Positions 15,862-23,736 of a stretch of 33,087 nucleotides of DNA are shown piece after piece. Location of the stretch: NCBI GenBank assembly GCA_007694015.1, contig RECO01000209.1:1-33087 (forward strand), given 5' to 3'. Position 1 is the stretch's first letter. Each line of letters starts with the position of its first letter. Under the pieces are notes generated by a model. It was not told the origin of the DNA and made no database searches. It saw only the letters and a program-made list of their open reading frames with translations. Origin of the DNA: Geminicoccaceae bacterium. GTDB lineage: Bacteria > Pseudomonadota > Alphaproteobacteria > Geminicoccales > Geminicoccaceae. The translations under genes and the position numbers were made by a program.

Positions 15862-15933
15862 GGGCTCGGGCCTCCCCTCTCGATCTTGGTCTCGATGTGG
15901 CATAGGGCGGGGCGAAAATCCAGCCGACCGCCT

Positions 15934-15985
15934 TATATCGAGCCGATATAACCGCTTCCCTATTGTATCGATCCGATATATATCG
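15934..15985. promoter_or_regulatory. Two PadR-type operator dyads between glcD and padR
   Basis: TATATCG-AGC-CGATATA (15934-15950) is a perfect 7-3-7 dyad. TGTATCG-ATC-CGATATA (15964-15980) is the same site with one base changed. Their centres are 30 bp apart, close to three helical turns, so dimers would lie on one face. CGATATATATCG (15974-15985) extends the second site as an overlapping palindrome. The region is strikingly A/T-rich against its surroundings. The position between divergent glcD and padR suggests repression of padR-MFP-RND and perhaps of glcD. Confidence 0.75.
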
Positions 15986-16010
15986 CACCGCGAACTTCGA
16001 GGTGTGTGTG

Positions 16011-16592
16011 ATGGACGTGCGGACCTTGTGCCTGGGCGTGCTCGCGCTCGGCGAAAGCTCGGGCTACGAGATCAAGAAGACGTTCGAGCAGAGCTTTCAT
16101 CACTTTTTCGGGGCGAGCTACGGCTCGATCTACCCGGCCTTGGCCGAGCTGGAACGCGCGGGCTGGGTCGAGGTGGAGGCCGTCGAGCAGTCGAAGCGGC
16201 CGGACAAGAAGGTCTATCGGATGACGCGGGCCGGCCGTTTGGCCCTCGAAGAGCGCCTGGCCGCGGAAGCCCCACGCCACCGCGTGCGCTCGGAGTTCCT
16301 GGTCTTGATGTACTTCGCCCACCTCCTGCCGCCGAACCGTCCGGCCGCCGTCCTGGATGCCATGATCGAGCGCATGACCCACACCTTGGAGGTCGAGTTC
16401 AGCACGTGCGATGCGGGTGATGCCGAGTTGACGCCGGGGCAGCGCTTTGCGCTCGGCTATGGCCGCGCGGTCTACACCGCAGCGCTCCGCTACATGCACG
16501 AGCAGCGCGACGACTTCCTGGCGGAGGTGGCGGCGACCGACGCTGCCGGGCCGGGCTGGCCGGACGGCGGCCTCGCCGTGGCCGGAGAGTGA
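16011..16592 (+). CDS. PadR-family transcriptional regulator
   Basis: The 193-residue protein has the PadR winged helix (about 1-80): LALGESSGYEIKKTFEQ, then GSIYPALAELERAGWVEVE, then KKVYRMTRAGRLALEE. A helical C-terminal dimerisation domain follows (about 95-185), the two-domain form related to Vir/AphA-like PadR proteins. Members bind palindromic sites and release them on binding phenolic or other toxic ligands; the ligand here is unknown. The ATG at 16011 has GAGG 8 bases upstream. It is the first gene of an operon with an RND pump, one base separating it from the next gene. This is the classic arrangement for a local efflux repressor. Confidence 0.9.
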   Translation: MDVRTLCLGVLALGESSGYEIKKTFEQSFHHFFGASYGSIYPALAELERAGWVEVEAVEQSKRPDKKVYRMTRAGRLALEERLAAEAPRHRVRSEFLVLMYFAHLLPPNRPAAVLDAMIERMTHTLEVEFSTCDAGDAELTPGQRFALGYGRAVYTAALRYMHEQRDDFLAEVAATDAAGPGWPDGGLAVAGE

Positions 16593-16593
16593 G

Positions 16594-17712
16594 ATGCGCG
16601 CCTCGATCGGCGTGGCGGCCCTGATCGCCTTGGGTCTCACCGGCTGGATGGCCTCGGGCCAGGAGGCGGTGCGGGCCTGGTTCCAGAGCAGCGAGGCCGC
16701 CCCGGTGGAGGCGGCAGCGCCGGCTGCGGCCGAACGGCTCGCCCGGGTGCGCGTGATGACGAGCACGGCCGCACCCGTCTCCCGCGAGCTCGTCCTGCAC
16801 GGCCGCACCGAGCCGAACCGTGCGGTGACCTTGCGTGCCGAAACGCATGGCCGGGTCGTCGAGCTGTTGGCGGCGAAGGGCGAGCGGGTCGAGGCCGGCC
16901 AGCCGATCCTGCGGCTGGATGCCCGCGAGCGGGAGGCGATGGTGGCCCAGGCGAGCGCCCTTTTGCGCCAGCGGCAGTTGGAATACGAGGCGGCCAGGCG
17001 CTTGGGCGATCGGGGATTTCAGGCTGAGAACCAGGTGGCGGCGGCGATCGCGCAGCTCGAAGCGGCGCGCGCCGAGTTGCGCTTTCGCGAGGTCAGCCTC
17101 GGCCACACCCTGGTCGAAGCCCCTTTCGCCGGCCTGTTGAACGATCGCCATGTCGAGATCGGCGATTTCGTCGACACGGGCGATGCCTTGGCCCTGCTGT
17201 TGGAGCACGATCCGATCCTGGTCACGGCGGAGGTGAGCGAGACGCGCAAGCGCCACGTCCAGGTCGGCATGGTGGCCGAGGTGGAGCTGGCGGACGGCAC
17301 CATCGGCGAGGGCGAGCTGCGCTTTTTGTCGCGCCAGGCCGATCCGAGTACGCGGACCTTCCGCGTCGAAGTGCAGGCCGCCAATCCGACCGGGGCCATC
17401 CCCGCCGGCATGAGTGCCCGCCTCCGGCTGCGCTTCGACGAGGTGCCGGCGCACGAACTCTCGGCGGCGTTGTTGGCGCTCGATGCGCAGCATCGCTTGG
17501 GCATCAAGGTGGTGGACGAGGCGGACGTGGTGCGGTTCGTGCCGATCGATCTGGTGCGGGCGGAGCGCGATGCCGTGTTCGTCGCGGGTCTGCCGCTGGA
17601 GGTGCGCGTGATCGTGGTCGGCCAGGGCTTCGTCCGGGACGGCGAGCGGGTCGTCGCCGTCGACGTCGAGCCGGGTTCGCTCACCGCCAACCTGATGGGT
17701 CTTGGCCGTTGA
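16594..17712 (+). CDS. RND efflux periplasmic adaptor (membrane fusion protein)
   Basis: The 372-residue protein has an N-terminal membrane anchor/signal segment (about 4-20, IGVAALIALGLTGWMA) without a lipobox cysteine. The first half of a lipoyl domain is RAETHGRVVELLAAKGERVEAGQPILRLD. A helical hairpin follows (about 115-165), and the second lipoyl half is TLVEAPFAGLLNDRHVEIGDFVDTGDALALL. The beta-barrel and membrane-proximal domains complete it. It should bridge the RND pump encoded next to an outer-membrane channel, which is not encoded in the window. The start lies one base after the padR stop. The stop overlaps the RND start (TTGA). Confidence 0.92.
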   Translation: MRASIGVAALIALGLTGWMASGQEAVRAWFQSSEAAPVEAAAPAAAERLARVRVMTSTAAPVSRELVLHGRTEPNRAVTLRAETHGRVVELLAAKGERVEAGQPILRLDAREREAMVAQASALLRQRQLEYEAARRLGDRGFQAENQVAAAIAQLEAARAELRFREVSLGHTLVEAPFAGLLNDRHVEIGDFVDTGDALALLLEHDPILVTAEVSETRKRHVQVGMVAEVELADGTIGEGELRFLSRQADPSTRTFRVEVQAANPTGAIPAGMSARLRLRFDEVPAHELSAALLALDAQHRLGIKVVDEADVVRFVPIDLVRAERDAVFVAGLPLEVRVIVVGQGFVRDGERVVAVDVEPGSLTANLMGLGR

Positions 17713-20700
17713 ACACCCTGATCGAGGCCAGCTTCCAGCGCTCGCGGACGGTGTTCGTGGCGCTGTTGTTGATCCTGGTCGCGGGCTCGATCGCCTATCG
17801 CTCCATTCCGAAGGAGGCGAACCCCGACGTCCAGGTGCCGATGCTGATCGTCACCATCACGCACGAGGGCATCTCGCCCGAGGACGCCGAGCGGCTGTTG
17901 GTGCGGCCGATGGAGAGCGAGCTGCGCAGCGCCGAGGGCCTCAAGGAATTGCGGGCCATCGCCGCCGACGGGCGGGCCACCCTCATTCTCGAATTCGAGA
18001 TGGGCGTTAACGTCGATCAGGCCCTGACCGACGTGCGCGCCAAGGTCGACCGCGCCAAGGGCGACCTGCCGGCGGACGCCGACGAGCCGGTGGTCGACGA
18101 GATCAACCTCGCCCTCTTTCCGGTCATCGTCGTCACGCTCGCGGGCGACATGCCGGAGCGCCAGCTGGTGCGGATCGCCGATCGGCTGAAGGAGCGCATC
18201 GAAAGCCTGTCCGAGGTGCTCGAGGTCGCCGTCGCCGGCAAGCGCGAGGAGTTGGTCGAGATCCTGATCGACCCGATGAAGGTCGAGACCTACGGCCTCA
18301 GGGCCGACGAGATCATCCAGTCGGTGCAGCGCAACAACCAGGTGATCGCCGCCGGTGCCCTCGATACGGGCCAGGGCCGCTTCGCGGTCAAGGTGCCGGG
18401 GCTGTTCCAGACCGTCGACGACATCTTGAACATGCCGGTCAAGGCCGAAGGCGACACCGTGGTCGTGTTGCGCGACCTCGGCACCGTCCGGCGCACCTTC
18501 AAGGACCCGGAGAGCTTCGCCCGCGTCAACGGTCAGCCGGCGCTGGCGCTGGAGGTCTCCAAGCGGATCGGCACCAACATCGTCGACACCGTGGCGGCGG
18601 TGCGGGCCGTCGTGGCGGCGGCGGCCCTGGAACTGCCGCCGGACGTCGAGATCGGCTTCATCCAGGACCAGTCCCGCTACATCGCCGACATGCTCAACGA
18701 CCTGCAGAACAACGTGCTCGCCGCCGTCATCCTGGTCATGATCGTGATCGTGGCGGCGCTGGGTTGGCGCTCGGGCTTGCTGGTCGGCTTCGCCGTGCCG
18801 GGGTCGTTCCTCGCCGGCATCCTGGTGCTGGCGGTGATGGGCCTGACCGTCAACATGGTGGTGCTGTTCGCGCTCATCCTTGCCGTCGGTATCCTGGTGG
18901 ACGGCGCCATCGTCGTCGTCGAGCTGGCCGATCGCCGGCTGGCCGAGGGCTACGCCAAGCGCGAGGCCTACAAGGCGGCCGCCAAGCGCATGGCCTGGCC
19001 GATCACCGCGTCGACCGCCACCACGCTCGCGGCCTTCCTGCCGCTGGTGTTCTGGCCCGGCATCGTCGGCGAGTTCATGAAGTACCTGCCGATCACGCTC
19101 TTGGCCGTGTTGAGCATGTCCCTGCTCATGGCCTTGGTGTTCGTGCCCAATATCGGGGCGTTGCTCGGCAAGGCCTCGACCACCGATCCGGGCGATCTGG
19201 CGGTCATCGACGACGCGCGGCGGGGCGATCTTGCCCGCACCCACGGCCTCACCCGCGCCTATGTCGAGCTGCTCCGCCTGGCGCTGCTGCATCCGGGCAA
19301 GGTGTTGGTGCTGGCGATCCTGATCGCCGTGGGCGTCTACACCGCCTATGGCACCTATGGGCGTGGGGTCGAATTCTTCCCGGACGTCGAGCCCGAGCGG
19401 GCGCAGGTGATGATCCACACCCGCGGCGACCTCTCGATCTACGAGAAGGACGCGCTGGTGCGCGAGGTCGAAGACCGCATCCTCGACGTCGACGGCGTCG
19501 ACGCCTTCTACACGACGACGGCGTTGACCTTCCGCGCGCAGGACGTCGACGAGGACGTCATCGGCATCGTCATGCTGGAGTTCGCCGAGTGGCGCTATCG
19601 CCGGCCGGCCTTGCAGATCATGCGCGAGATCGAGGCCCGGACCGCCGACCTGGCCGGGGTCACCATCGAAGTGCGCAAGCCCGAGGAAGGCCCGCCGGTC
19701 GGCAAGCCCGTCCAGATCCAGATCACCGGCCACGACGACGCCCTTCTGCGCGCCACGATGGAGCGGCTGCGCCGGCAGTTCGACGCGATGGACGGACTGG
19801 TCAATGTCAGCGACAGCCGGCCGGTACCCGGCATCGAATGGCAGCTTCGGGTCGACCGCGAGCAGGCGAGCCGCTTCGGTGCCGACGTCGCCACGGTCGG
19901 GCCTTTGGTGCAGCTCGTCACCACCGGCATCAAGGTCGGCAGCTACCGGCCGGACGACAGCAACGACGAGATCGACATCCGCGCCCGCTTCCCGGACGTG
20001 GACCGCGGCCTCGGCCAGTTGGAGTTGCTGCGCCTGCCCACCGCGGCCGGTACGGTGCCGATCGAGAATTTCGTCAGCCGCGTCGCCGCACCGCGGGTGG
20101 CCGAGATCGAGCGGGTCGATGGGCAGCGGGTCTACGTCGTCGGGGGCGACGTGGCCGCGGGCGTGCTCGCCGACGACAAGGTCCGCGAACTCAGGGCTTG
20201 GCTCGCCAGTGAAAATTGGCCAGCCGGTATCGAATTCAGCTTCCGCGGCGAGGACGAGGAGCAGACGGCGGCCAGGCTGTTCTTGATCAAGGCCTTCGGT
20301 CTCGCCCTGTTCTTGATGACCATGATCCTGGTGACGCAGTTCAACAGCTTCTACCAGGCGTTCTTGATCCTCTCGGCGGTGGTGTTTTCGACCGTCGGGG
20401 TGCTGCTCGGCCTGTTGGTGACCAACCAGCCCTTCGGCATCATCATGAGCGGGGTCGGGGTGATCGCCCTCGCCGGGATCGTCGTCAACAACAACATCGT
20501 CCTGATCGATACCTACAACGAGTTGCGCCGCCAGGGTTTGGAGCCGTTCGAGGCGGTCTTGCGCACCGGGGCGCAGCGTCTGCGCCCGGTGTTGTTGACC
20601 ACCATCACGACCATTTTGGGGCTCATGCCCATGGTCTTGAAGATCAACCTCGACCTGTTCACCCGCGAGATCACCTTCGGCGGGCCGTCGACCGACTGGT

Positions 20701-20876
20701 GGGCGCAATTGGCGAGTGCGGTGGCGGGCGGGCTCGCGTTCGCGACCCTGCTGACGCTCGTGCTCACCCCCTGCATGCTCTATCTGCCGACGCACTACCG
20801 CCGCTGGTGGCAGGCGCGACGCCGAGCGCCCGAACCCGCCCGGCCGTGGCCCGAAGCCGCCGATCGCGCGGTTTAA
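17709..20876 (+). CDS. RND-family efflux transporter permease
   Basis: The 1055-residue protein is a full-length AcrB-like proton-driven pump with twelve membrane helices and two large periplasmic loops. TM4 reads LILAVGILVDGAIVVVE: Asp398 matches the first proton-relay aspartate of AcrB, but the neighbouring position is Gly399, whereas AcrB has a second Asp. TM10 contains GVIALAGIVVNNNIVLIDTYNE. The subfamily with VDGAIVV occurs in other proteobacteria. The substrate is unknown. Translation starts at TTG 17709, which overlaps the stop of the adaptor gene; no ATG is near and the reading MNTLIEASFQRSRTV is typical of RND N-termini. Confidence 0.93.
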   Translation: MNTLIEASFQRSRTVFVALLLILVAGSIAYRSIPKEANPDVQVPMLIVTITHEGISPEDAERLLVRPMESELRSAEGLKELRAIAADGRATLILEFEMGVNVDQALTDVRAKVDRAKGDLPADADEPVVDEINLALFPVIVVTLAGDMPERQLVRIADRLKERIESLSEVLEVAVAGKREELVEILIDPMKVETYGLRADEIIQSVQRNNQVIAAGALDTGQGRFAVKVPGLFQTVDDILNMPVKAEGDTVVVLRDLGTVRRTFKDPESFARVNGQPALALEVSKRIGTNIVDTVAAVRAVVAAAALELPPDVEIGFIQDQSRYIADMLNDLQNNVLAAVILVMIVIVAALGWRSGLLVGFAVPGSFLAGILVLAVMGLTVNMVVLFALILAVGILVDGAIVVVELADRRLAEGYAKREAYKAAAKRMAWPITASTATTLAAFLPLVFWPGIVGEFMKYLPITLLAVLSMSLLMALVFVPNIGALLGKASTTDPGDLAVIDDARRGDLARTHGLTRAYVELLRLALLHPGKVLVLAILIAVGVYTAYGTYGRGVEFFPDVEPERAQVMIHTRGDLSIYEKDALVREVEDRILDVDGVDAFYTTTALTFRAQDVDEDVIGIVMLEFAEWRYRRPALQIMREIEARTADLAGVTIEVRKPEEGPPVGKPVQIQITGHDDALLRATMERLRRQFDAMDGLVNVSDSRPVPGIEWQLRVDREQASRFGADVATVGPLVQLVTTGIKVGSYRPDDSNDEIDIRARFPDVDRGLGQLELLRLPTAAGTVPIENFVSRVAAPRVAEIERVDGQRVYVVGGDVAAGVLADDKVRELRAWLASENWPAGIEFSFRGEDEEQTAARLFLIKAFGLALFLMTMILVTQFNSFYQAFLILSAVVFSTVGVLLGLLVTNQPFGIIMSGVGVIALAGIVVNNNIVLIDTYNELRRQGLEPFEAVLRTGAQRLRPVLLTTITTILGLMPMVLKINLDLFTREITFGGPSTDWWAQLASAVAGGLAFATLLTLVLTPCMLYLPTHYRRWWQARRRAPEPARPWPEAADRAV

Positions 20877-20913
20877 GCAAGACGCGGACGCCCTCTTTTT
20901 CGCGGCGGGGGCG

Positions 20914-20942
20914 TTGTCATGAACAGTATTTTCATGTTAAAC
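20914..20942 (+). promoter_or_regulatory. Candidate promoter with a dyad in its spacer
   Basis: TTGTCA (20914-20919), 17 bases, TTAAAC (20937-20942). The inverted repeat CATGAA-CAGTATT-TTCATG (20918-20936) fills the spacer, a usual place for a repressor operator. The -10 match is weak. It precedes a small ORF with a strong ribosome site. Confidence 0.35.
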
Positions 20943-20967
20943 CCCCGCCAACTTCAGGAGAGCCTAG

Positions 20968-21189
20968 ATGGGCAGGGCAGCGGCGGGGGAAGACGCGCGC
21001 GCGCGATGTCTATTGCGGTCGATCGGCACCGTCTTGCGGTCCATCGAACCGATGGACCCCGCCTGGGAAATCCGCGCCCACGAGCTGGCGAGACTGGTCG
21101 AACTCGCGGCCGAGGCCGACCCCGGCCAACCTTTGAGCGCGCTGATCAGCGCACAACGGCGCGCCGATTTGCACATCGTCGGCGAGTAG
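20968..21189 (+). CDS. Small hypothetical protein (73 residues)
   Basis: I do not recognise a family. The reading frame has a strong ribosome-binding sequence (AGGAGAG at 20956-20962) at good spacing from the ATG, and an A/T-rich promoter-like stretch upstream. The second half reads like a compact helical protein (MDPAWEIRAHELARLVELAAEA), followed by LSALISAQRRADLHIVGE. The first 25 residues are rich in Arg, Ala and Gly and less convincing. Another ATG at residue 29 could start a 45-residue version. No membrane segment or known motif is seen. It stands alone between the RND pump and the hairpin repeat R1-C. Overlapping ORFs on both strands are possible rivals. Confidence 0.5.
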   Translation: MGRAAAGEDARARCLLRSIGTVLRSIEPMDPAWEIRAHELARLVELAAEADPGQPLSALISAQRRADLHIVGE

Positions 21190-21502
21190 GGGCCGCTTGA
21201 ACGGTCCAACCGCACCGTCGTCGTCCGCCTTGGGGCCTGGGCGTCTTCCGTTTGCCCCCCATGATATTGTGACGAAGCCGGCTATGGGCGGGTGCCCGTA
21301 GCGGGCGGTTTGCAACGCAGCAAACGCGACCCTGGTCGAGCCCCGCCGAGACCGGAATTGGCCGCAGCGATCGGCCACCGGGCCTGCCCGGTGGCCGATC
21401 GCTGCGGCCCGGGGGTTACCAAGGGGGCCAAAAGCCCCCTTGGCCTTTGGTCACCTTGGCGTCACAAGCGGCGTGGTTCGTTCGTTTGGGGAGACGAGGC
21501 CC
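21190..21502. other. Gene-free region with hairpins
   Basis: These 313 bases hold no supported gene. They contain a near-perfect small hairpin around 21281-21305 (GCTATGGGC / GCCCGTAGC), a 6-bp hairpin GTTTGC-AACGCA-GCAAAC, then repeat R1-C (21360-21443). A purine-rich ribosome-site-like sequence lies just before the GTG at 21503. Confidence 0.5.
21360..21443. repeat. Palindromic repeat R1, copy C (central hairpin plus right cap)
   Basis: A perfect 24-bp inverted repeat (21360-21383 and 21386-21409) with only two bases between the arms begins GGCCGCAGCGATCGGCC. Nine bases later the right cap CCAAGGGGGC-CAAAA-GCCCCCTTGG (21419-21443) is identical to that of copy D. The central arms share no obvious sequence with those of D or B although each pairs perfectly or nearly so. 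No left cap is found upstream. Confidence 0.85.
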
Positions 21503-22432
21503 GTGTCCACCCGTGCTGCCGGTCGGTGGTTGCGCCGGCTGATCACCGTGCCGCTCACTTTGGCCGTCGTCGTGCTGGCTTATTTCGGCATCGGCGCGGT
21601 GGTGGTGCATCAGATCGACGACGATCCGGCCTTTGCGGTCGACGTGGCGACGCCGGAGGGTGGGCTCAGGACGGTGGCGGCCATGGCGGCCCTGTTGGAG
21701 CGCGAGATCGACCGCACCGGTTGGGTGGCGAACGATCCGGCCTTTCAGCCGGGGGCGTGGCTCGTGGCGATGCCGGCCTATCAGATCGCCATTCGCGATG
21801 CGATCGATCGGCTCGCGGCCGATTTCGCGGCCGGACGCACGGCCGATGGGCTCGAGGCCTCGCCCGAGTTGGAGGCCGCCCGGCTCAGCCTCGCCATGCC
21901 GGGCGACGTCTGGGCCTTCGACTTCACCAAGACCTGGCGCCCGCAACGCACCTCGGAGGCGTTCTACCGCGATGCGGTGGGCGCACTCAGGCGGTTCAAC
22001 GCGCGGGTCGCGATCGGCGAGGAGGGCTCGGGCCTGGGCCCGTTGACGGTCGCCTCGGTGCTGCAGCGCGTCGACGACGAACTGAACCTGATGGCCGAAG
22101 CCGCACTCGCCCATGTCGCGGCGCGGGGCGGGCACTGGCTGGACGAGGTCGGCACGCCGTCCTTCTTCACCGCCAAGGGCACGCTCTACGCCCATTTCGT
22201 CCTGCTGCGCGCCTTGGGTGAGGACGTCGAGGGCCTCGGCCGCGCCGCCGGCTGGGGCCGCTTTTTGACGTCGCTGGAAGCGGCTGCCACGCTGCATCCG
22301 GCCTGGGTGATGAACGGTCACGCCGAGGGCACGTTGCGGCCGGCGCATTTGGCCACGCAGGCGGCGCTGGTGTTGCGGGCGCAGCGCGATTTGGACCAAG
22401 TGCGGCGGGCCCTTGCCGCCATGGATGCTTGA
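21503..22432 (+). CDS. DUF2333 family membrane-anchored protein
   Basis: The 309-residue protein has one N-terminal membrane helix (about 14-36, TVPLTLAVVVLAYFGIGAVVV) and a large, probably periplasmic domain. The segments DDDPAFAVDV, GWVANDPAFQPGAWL and YQIAIRDAIDRLA followed by DVWAFDFTKTWRPQRTSE match the DUF2333 family as I know it. Function is unknown. GTG at 21503 was chosen because GAGACGAGG lies just upstream and the product then begins MSTRAAGRWLRR directly before the helix; the frame is open to 21440 but that part lies beside the R1-C cap. It precedes the nfuA-type gene by 53 bases. Confidence 0.8.
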   Translation: MSTRAAGRWLRRLITVPLTLAVVVLAYFGIGAVVVHQIDDDPAFAVDVATPEGGLRTVAAMAALLEREIDRTGWVANDPAFQPGAWLVAMPAYQIAIRDAIDRLAADFAAGRTADGLEASPELEAARLSLAMPGDVWAFDFTKTWRPQRTSEAFYRDAVGALRRFNARVAIGEEGSGLGPLTVASVLQRVDDELNLMAEAALAHVAARGGHWLDEVGTPSFFTAKGTLYAHFVLLRALGEDVEGLGRAAGWGRFLTSLEAAATLHPAWVMNGHAEGTLRPAHLATQAALVLRAQRDLDQVRRALAAMDA

Positions 22433-22485
22433 AGCGCCGCGAGGTCGGCGCCATGTTGCGGGCCAACGTCGACGAGGTGGGAACC

Positions 22486-23043
22486 ATGTTCATTCAAACG
22501 GAAGCCACGCCGAACCCGGCCAGCATGAAGTTTTTGCCGGGCCGAACCGTGATGGAGGCGGGCGTCGTCGACTTCACCGACGCCGCCAAGGCGGGCGAGC
22601 TCTCGCCCTTGGCGGCCCGGCTGTTCGCGGTCGACGGGGTGAGCGGGGTCTATCTGGGCCGCGATTTCATCACCGTGACCAAGACCGAAGCCGACGAGTG
22701 GCACGACCTCAAGGCCGCGGTGCTGGGCGCCATCATGGAGCACTTCATGAGCGGCGAGCCGGCGGTGGTGGCCGGTGCGGTCGACGACGAACCCGCTGCG
22801 AGCGAGGAGGACGACGCGGTCATCCGGCAGATCAAGGAGCTGATCGACACCCGGGTCCGGCCTGCGGTCGCCCAGGACGGCGGCGACATCGTTTTCCACG
22901 GCTTCGAGCGCGGTGTGGTCTACCTGCACATGCGCGGCGCCTGTTCCGGTTGCCCGAGTTCGGTGGTGACGCTGAAGAACGGTATCGAGAACCTGCTCCG
23001 CTACTACGTGCCCGAGGTGAGCGAAGTCCGCGCCATTTCCTGA
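22486..23043 (+). CDS. nfuA: NifU/NfuA-type iron-sulfur cluster carrier
   Basis: The 185-residue protein has an N-terminal Nfu_N scaffold domain (MFIQTEATPNPASMKFLPG, about 1-90). Its C-terminal NifU domain carries the cluster ligands Cys153 and Cys156 in RGACSGCPSS. This combination is the usual alphaproteobacterial and mitochondrial Nfu form, which passes 4Fe-4S clusters to target enzymes. MiaB, encoded downstream, is one such cluster enzyme. The ATG at 22486 has GAGGTGGG just upstream; in-frame codons back to 22429 overlap the preceding gene and are less likely. The name nfuA is used in the broad family sense. Confidence 0.93.
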   Translation: MFIQTEATPNPASMKFLPGRTVMEAGVVDFTDAAKAGELSPLAARLFAVDGVSGVYLGRDFITVTKTEADEWHDLKAAVLGAIMEHFMSGEPAVVAGAVDDEPAASEEDDAVIRQIKELIDTRVRPAVAQDGGDIVFHGFERGVVYLHMRGACSGCPSSVVTLKNGIENLLRYYVPEVSEVRAIS

Positions 23044-23064
23044 GCGGACCTAGCAACCTTGCGG

Positions 23065-23733
23065 ATGTTGGCCTTCGACTGCGCCGGCGACGAGCGCTCG
23101 GTGGCGTTGGTCGAGGGTGAGCGGTGCGTTGCCGAAGCGGCGGCCGCGGGTGCCGCCCGCCATGCGGAAGGTTTGATCGCCTTGATCGATGGCGCCTTGG
23201 CCGAGGCCGGCTGGACGCCCGCCTCGCTCGACATCCTGGCGGTGGGCGCTGGGCCGGGCAGCTTCACCGGCGTGCGCATCGCCGTGGCGGCGGGCCGCGG
23301 CCTCGCGCTCGCGCTCGATCGCCCGGTCTTGGCGGTCGATGGTCGCGACGTGCTGTTGGCGCGGCCTGCGCCGGGCCGGACGACGGTGGCCGCCATCGAC
23401 GCCCGCCGGGGCGGGCTCTACGCGGCCTGGAGCGGGGCGGCCTGGAGCGGGGATGAGGCGACCTACGCCGCCACGGCCTTGCCGCCGGGTGCGGTCGCCG
23501 CCCGGGTGCCGGGGCCGCTGGCTGTGCGCGGTAGCGGTGCGGCGTTGCTGGCGGCAGCGGCGGGCCCACGCGCCGTGGTCGAGCCCCGACACATCACCGC
23601 GGCCGGCGTTGCCGAGGTGGCACTGGGTGCCCTTGGCAATGGTGCGGTAACGCAGCCGGGGACGAGCCTCGTGCCCCGCTACCTCCGCGCCCCCGATGCG
23701 GTACCGGCGTCCGCCTCTGTCCGGGCCGTTTGA
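23065..23733 (+). CDS. tsaB: tRNA threonylcarbamoyladenosine biosynthesis protein TsaB
   Basis: The 222-residue protein is TsaB, the non-catalytic partner that with TsaD and TsaE makes t6A37 in ANN-decoding tRNAs. It has the ASKHA-type N-terminus MLAFDCAGDERSVALVEG, the family signature VGAGPGSFTGVRIAVAAGRGLA (about 52-73), and a C-terminal domain ending RYLRAPDAV. The ATG at 23065 is used; a TTG two codons earlier (23059) is an alternative. No strong ribosome site is seen for either. It lies 21 bases after nfuA and 3 bases before rimI. trmO elsewhere in the window modifies the product of this pathway. Confidence 0.93.
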   Translation: MLAFDCAGDERSVALVEGERCVAEAAAAGAARHAEGLIALIDGALAEAGWTPASLDILAVGAGPGSFTGVRIAVAAGRGLALALDRPVLAVDGRDVLLARPAPGRTTVAAIDARRGGLYAAWSGAAWSGDEATYAATALPPGAVAARVPGPLAVRGSGAALLAAAAGPRAVVEPRHITAAGVAEVALGALGNGAVTQPGTSLVPRYLRAPDAVPASASVRAV

Positions 23734-23736
23734 GCC

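Noticed and set aside
17019-20795. Very long minus-strand ORF (about 1258 codons) opposite the RND pump
   Set aside because: It mirrors the codons of the RND gene, is rich in His, Asp, Gln, Arg and Gly as expected for the antisense frame of G/C-rich DNA, and shows no domain.
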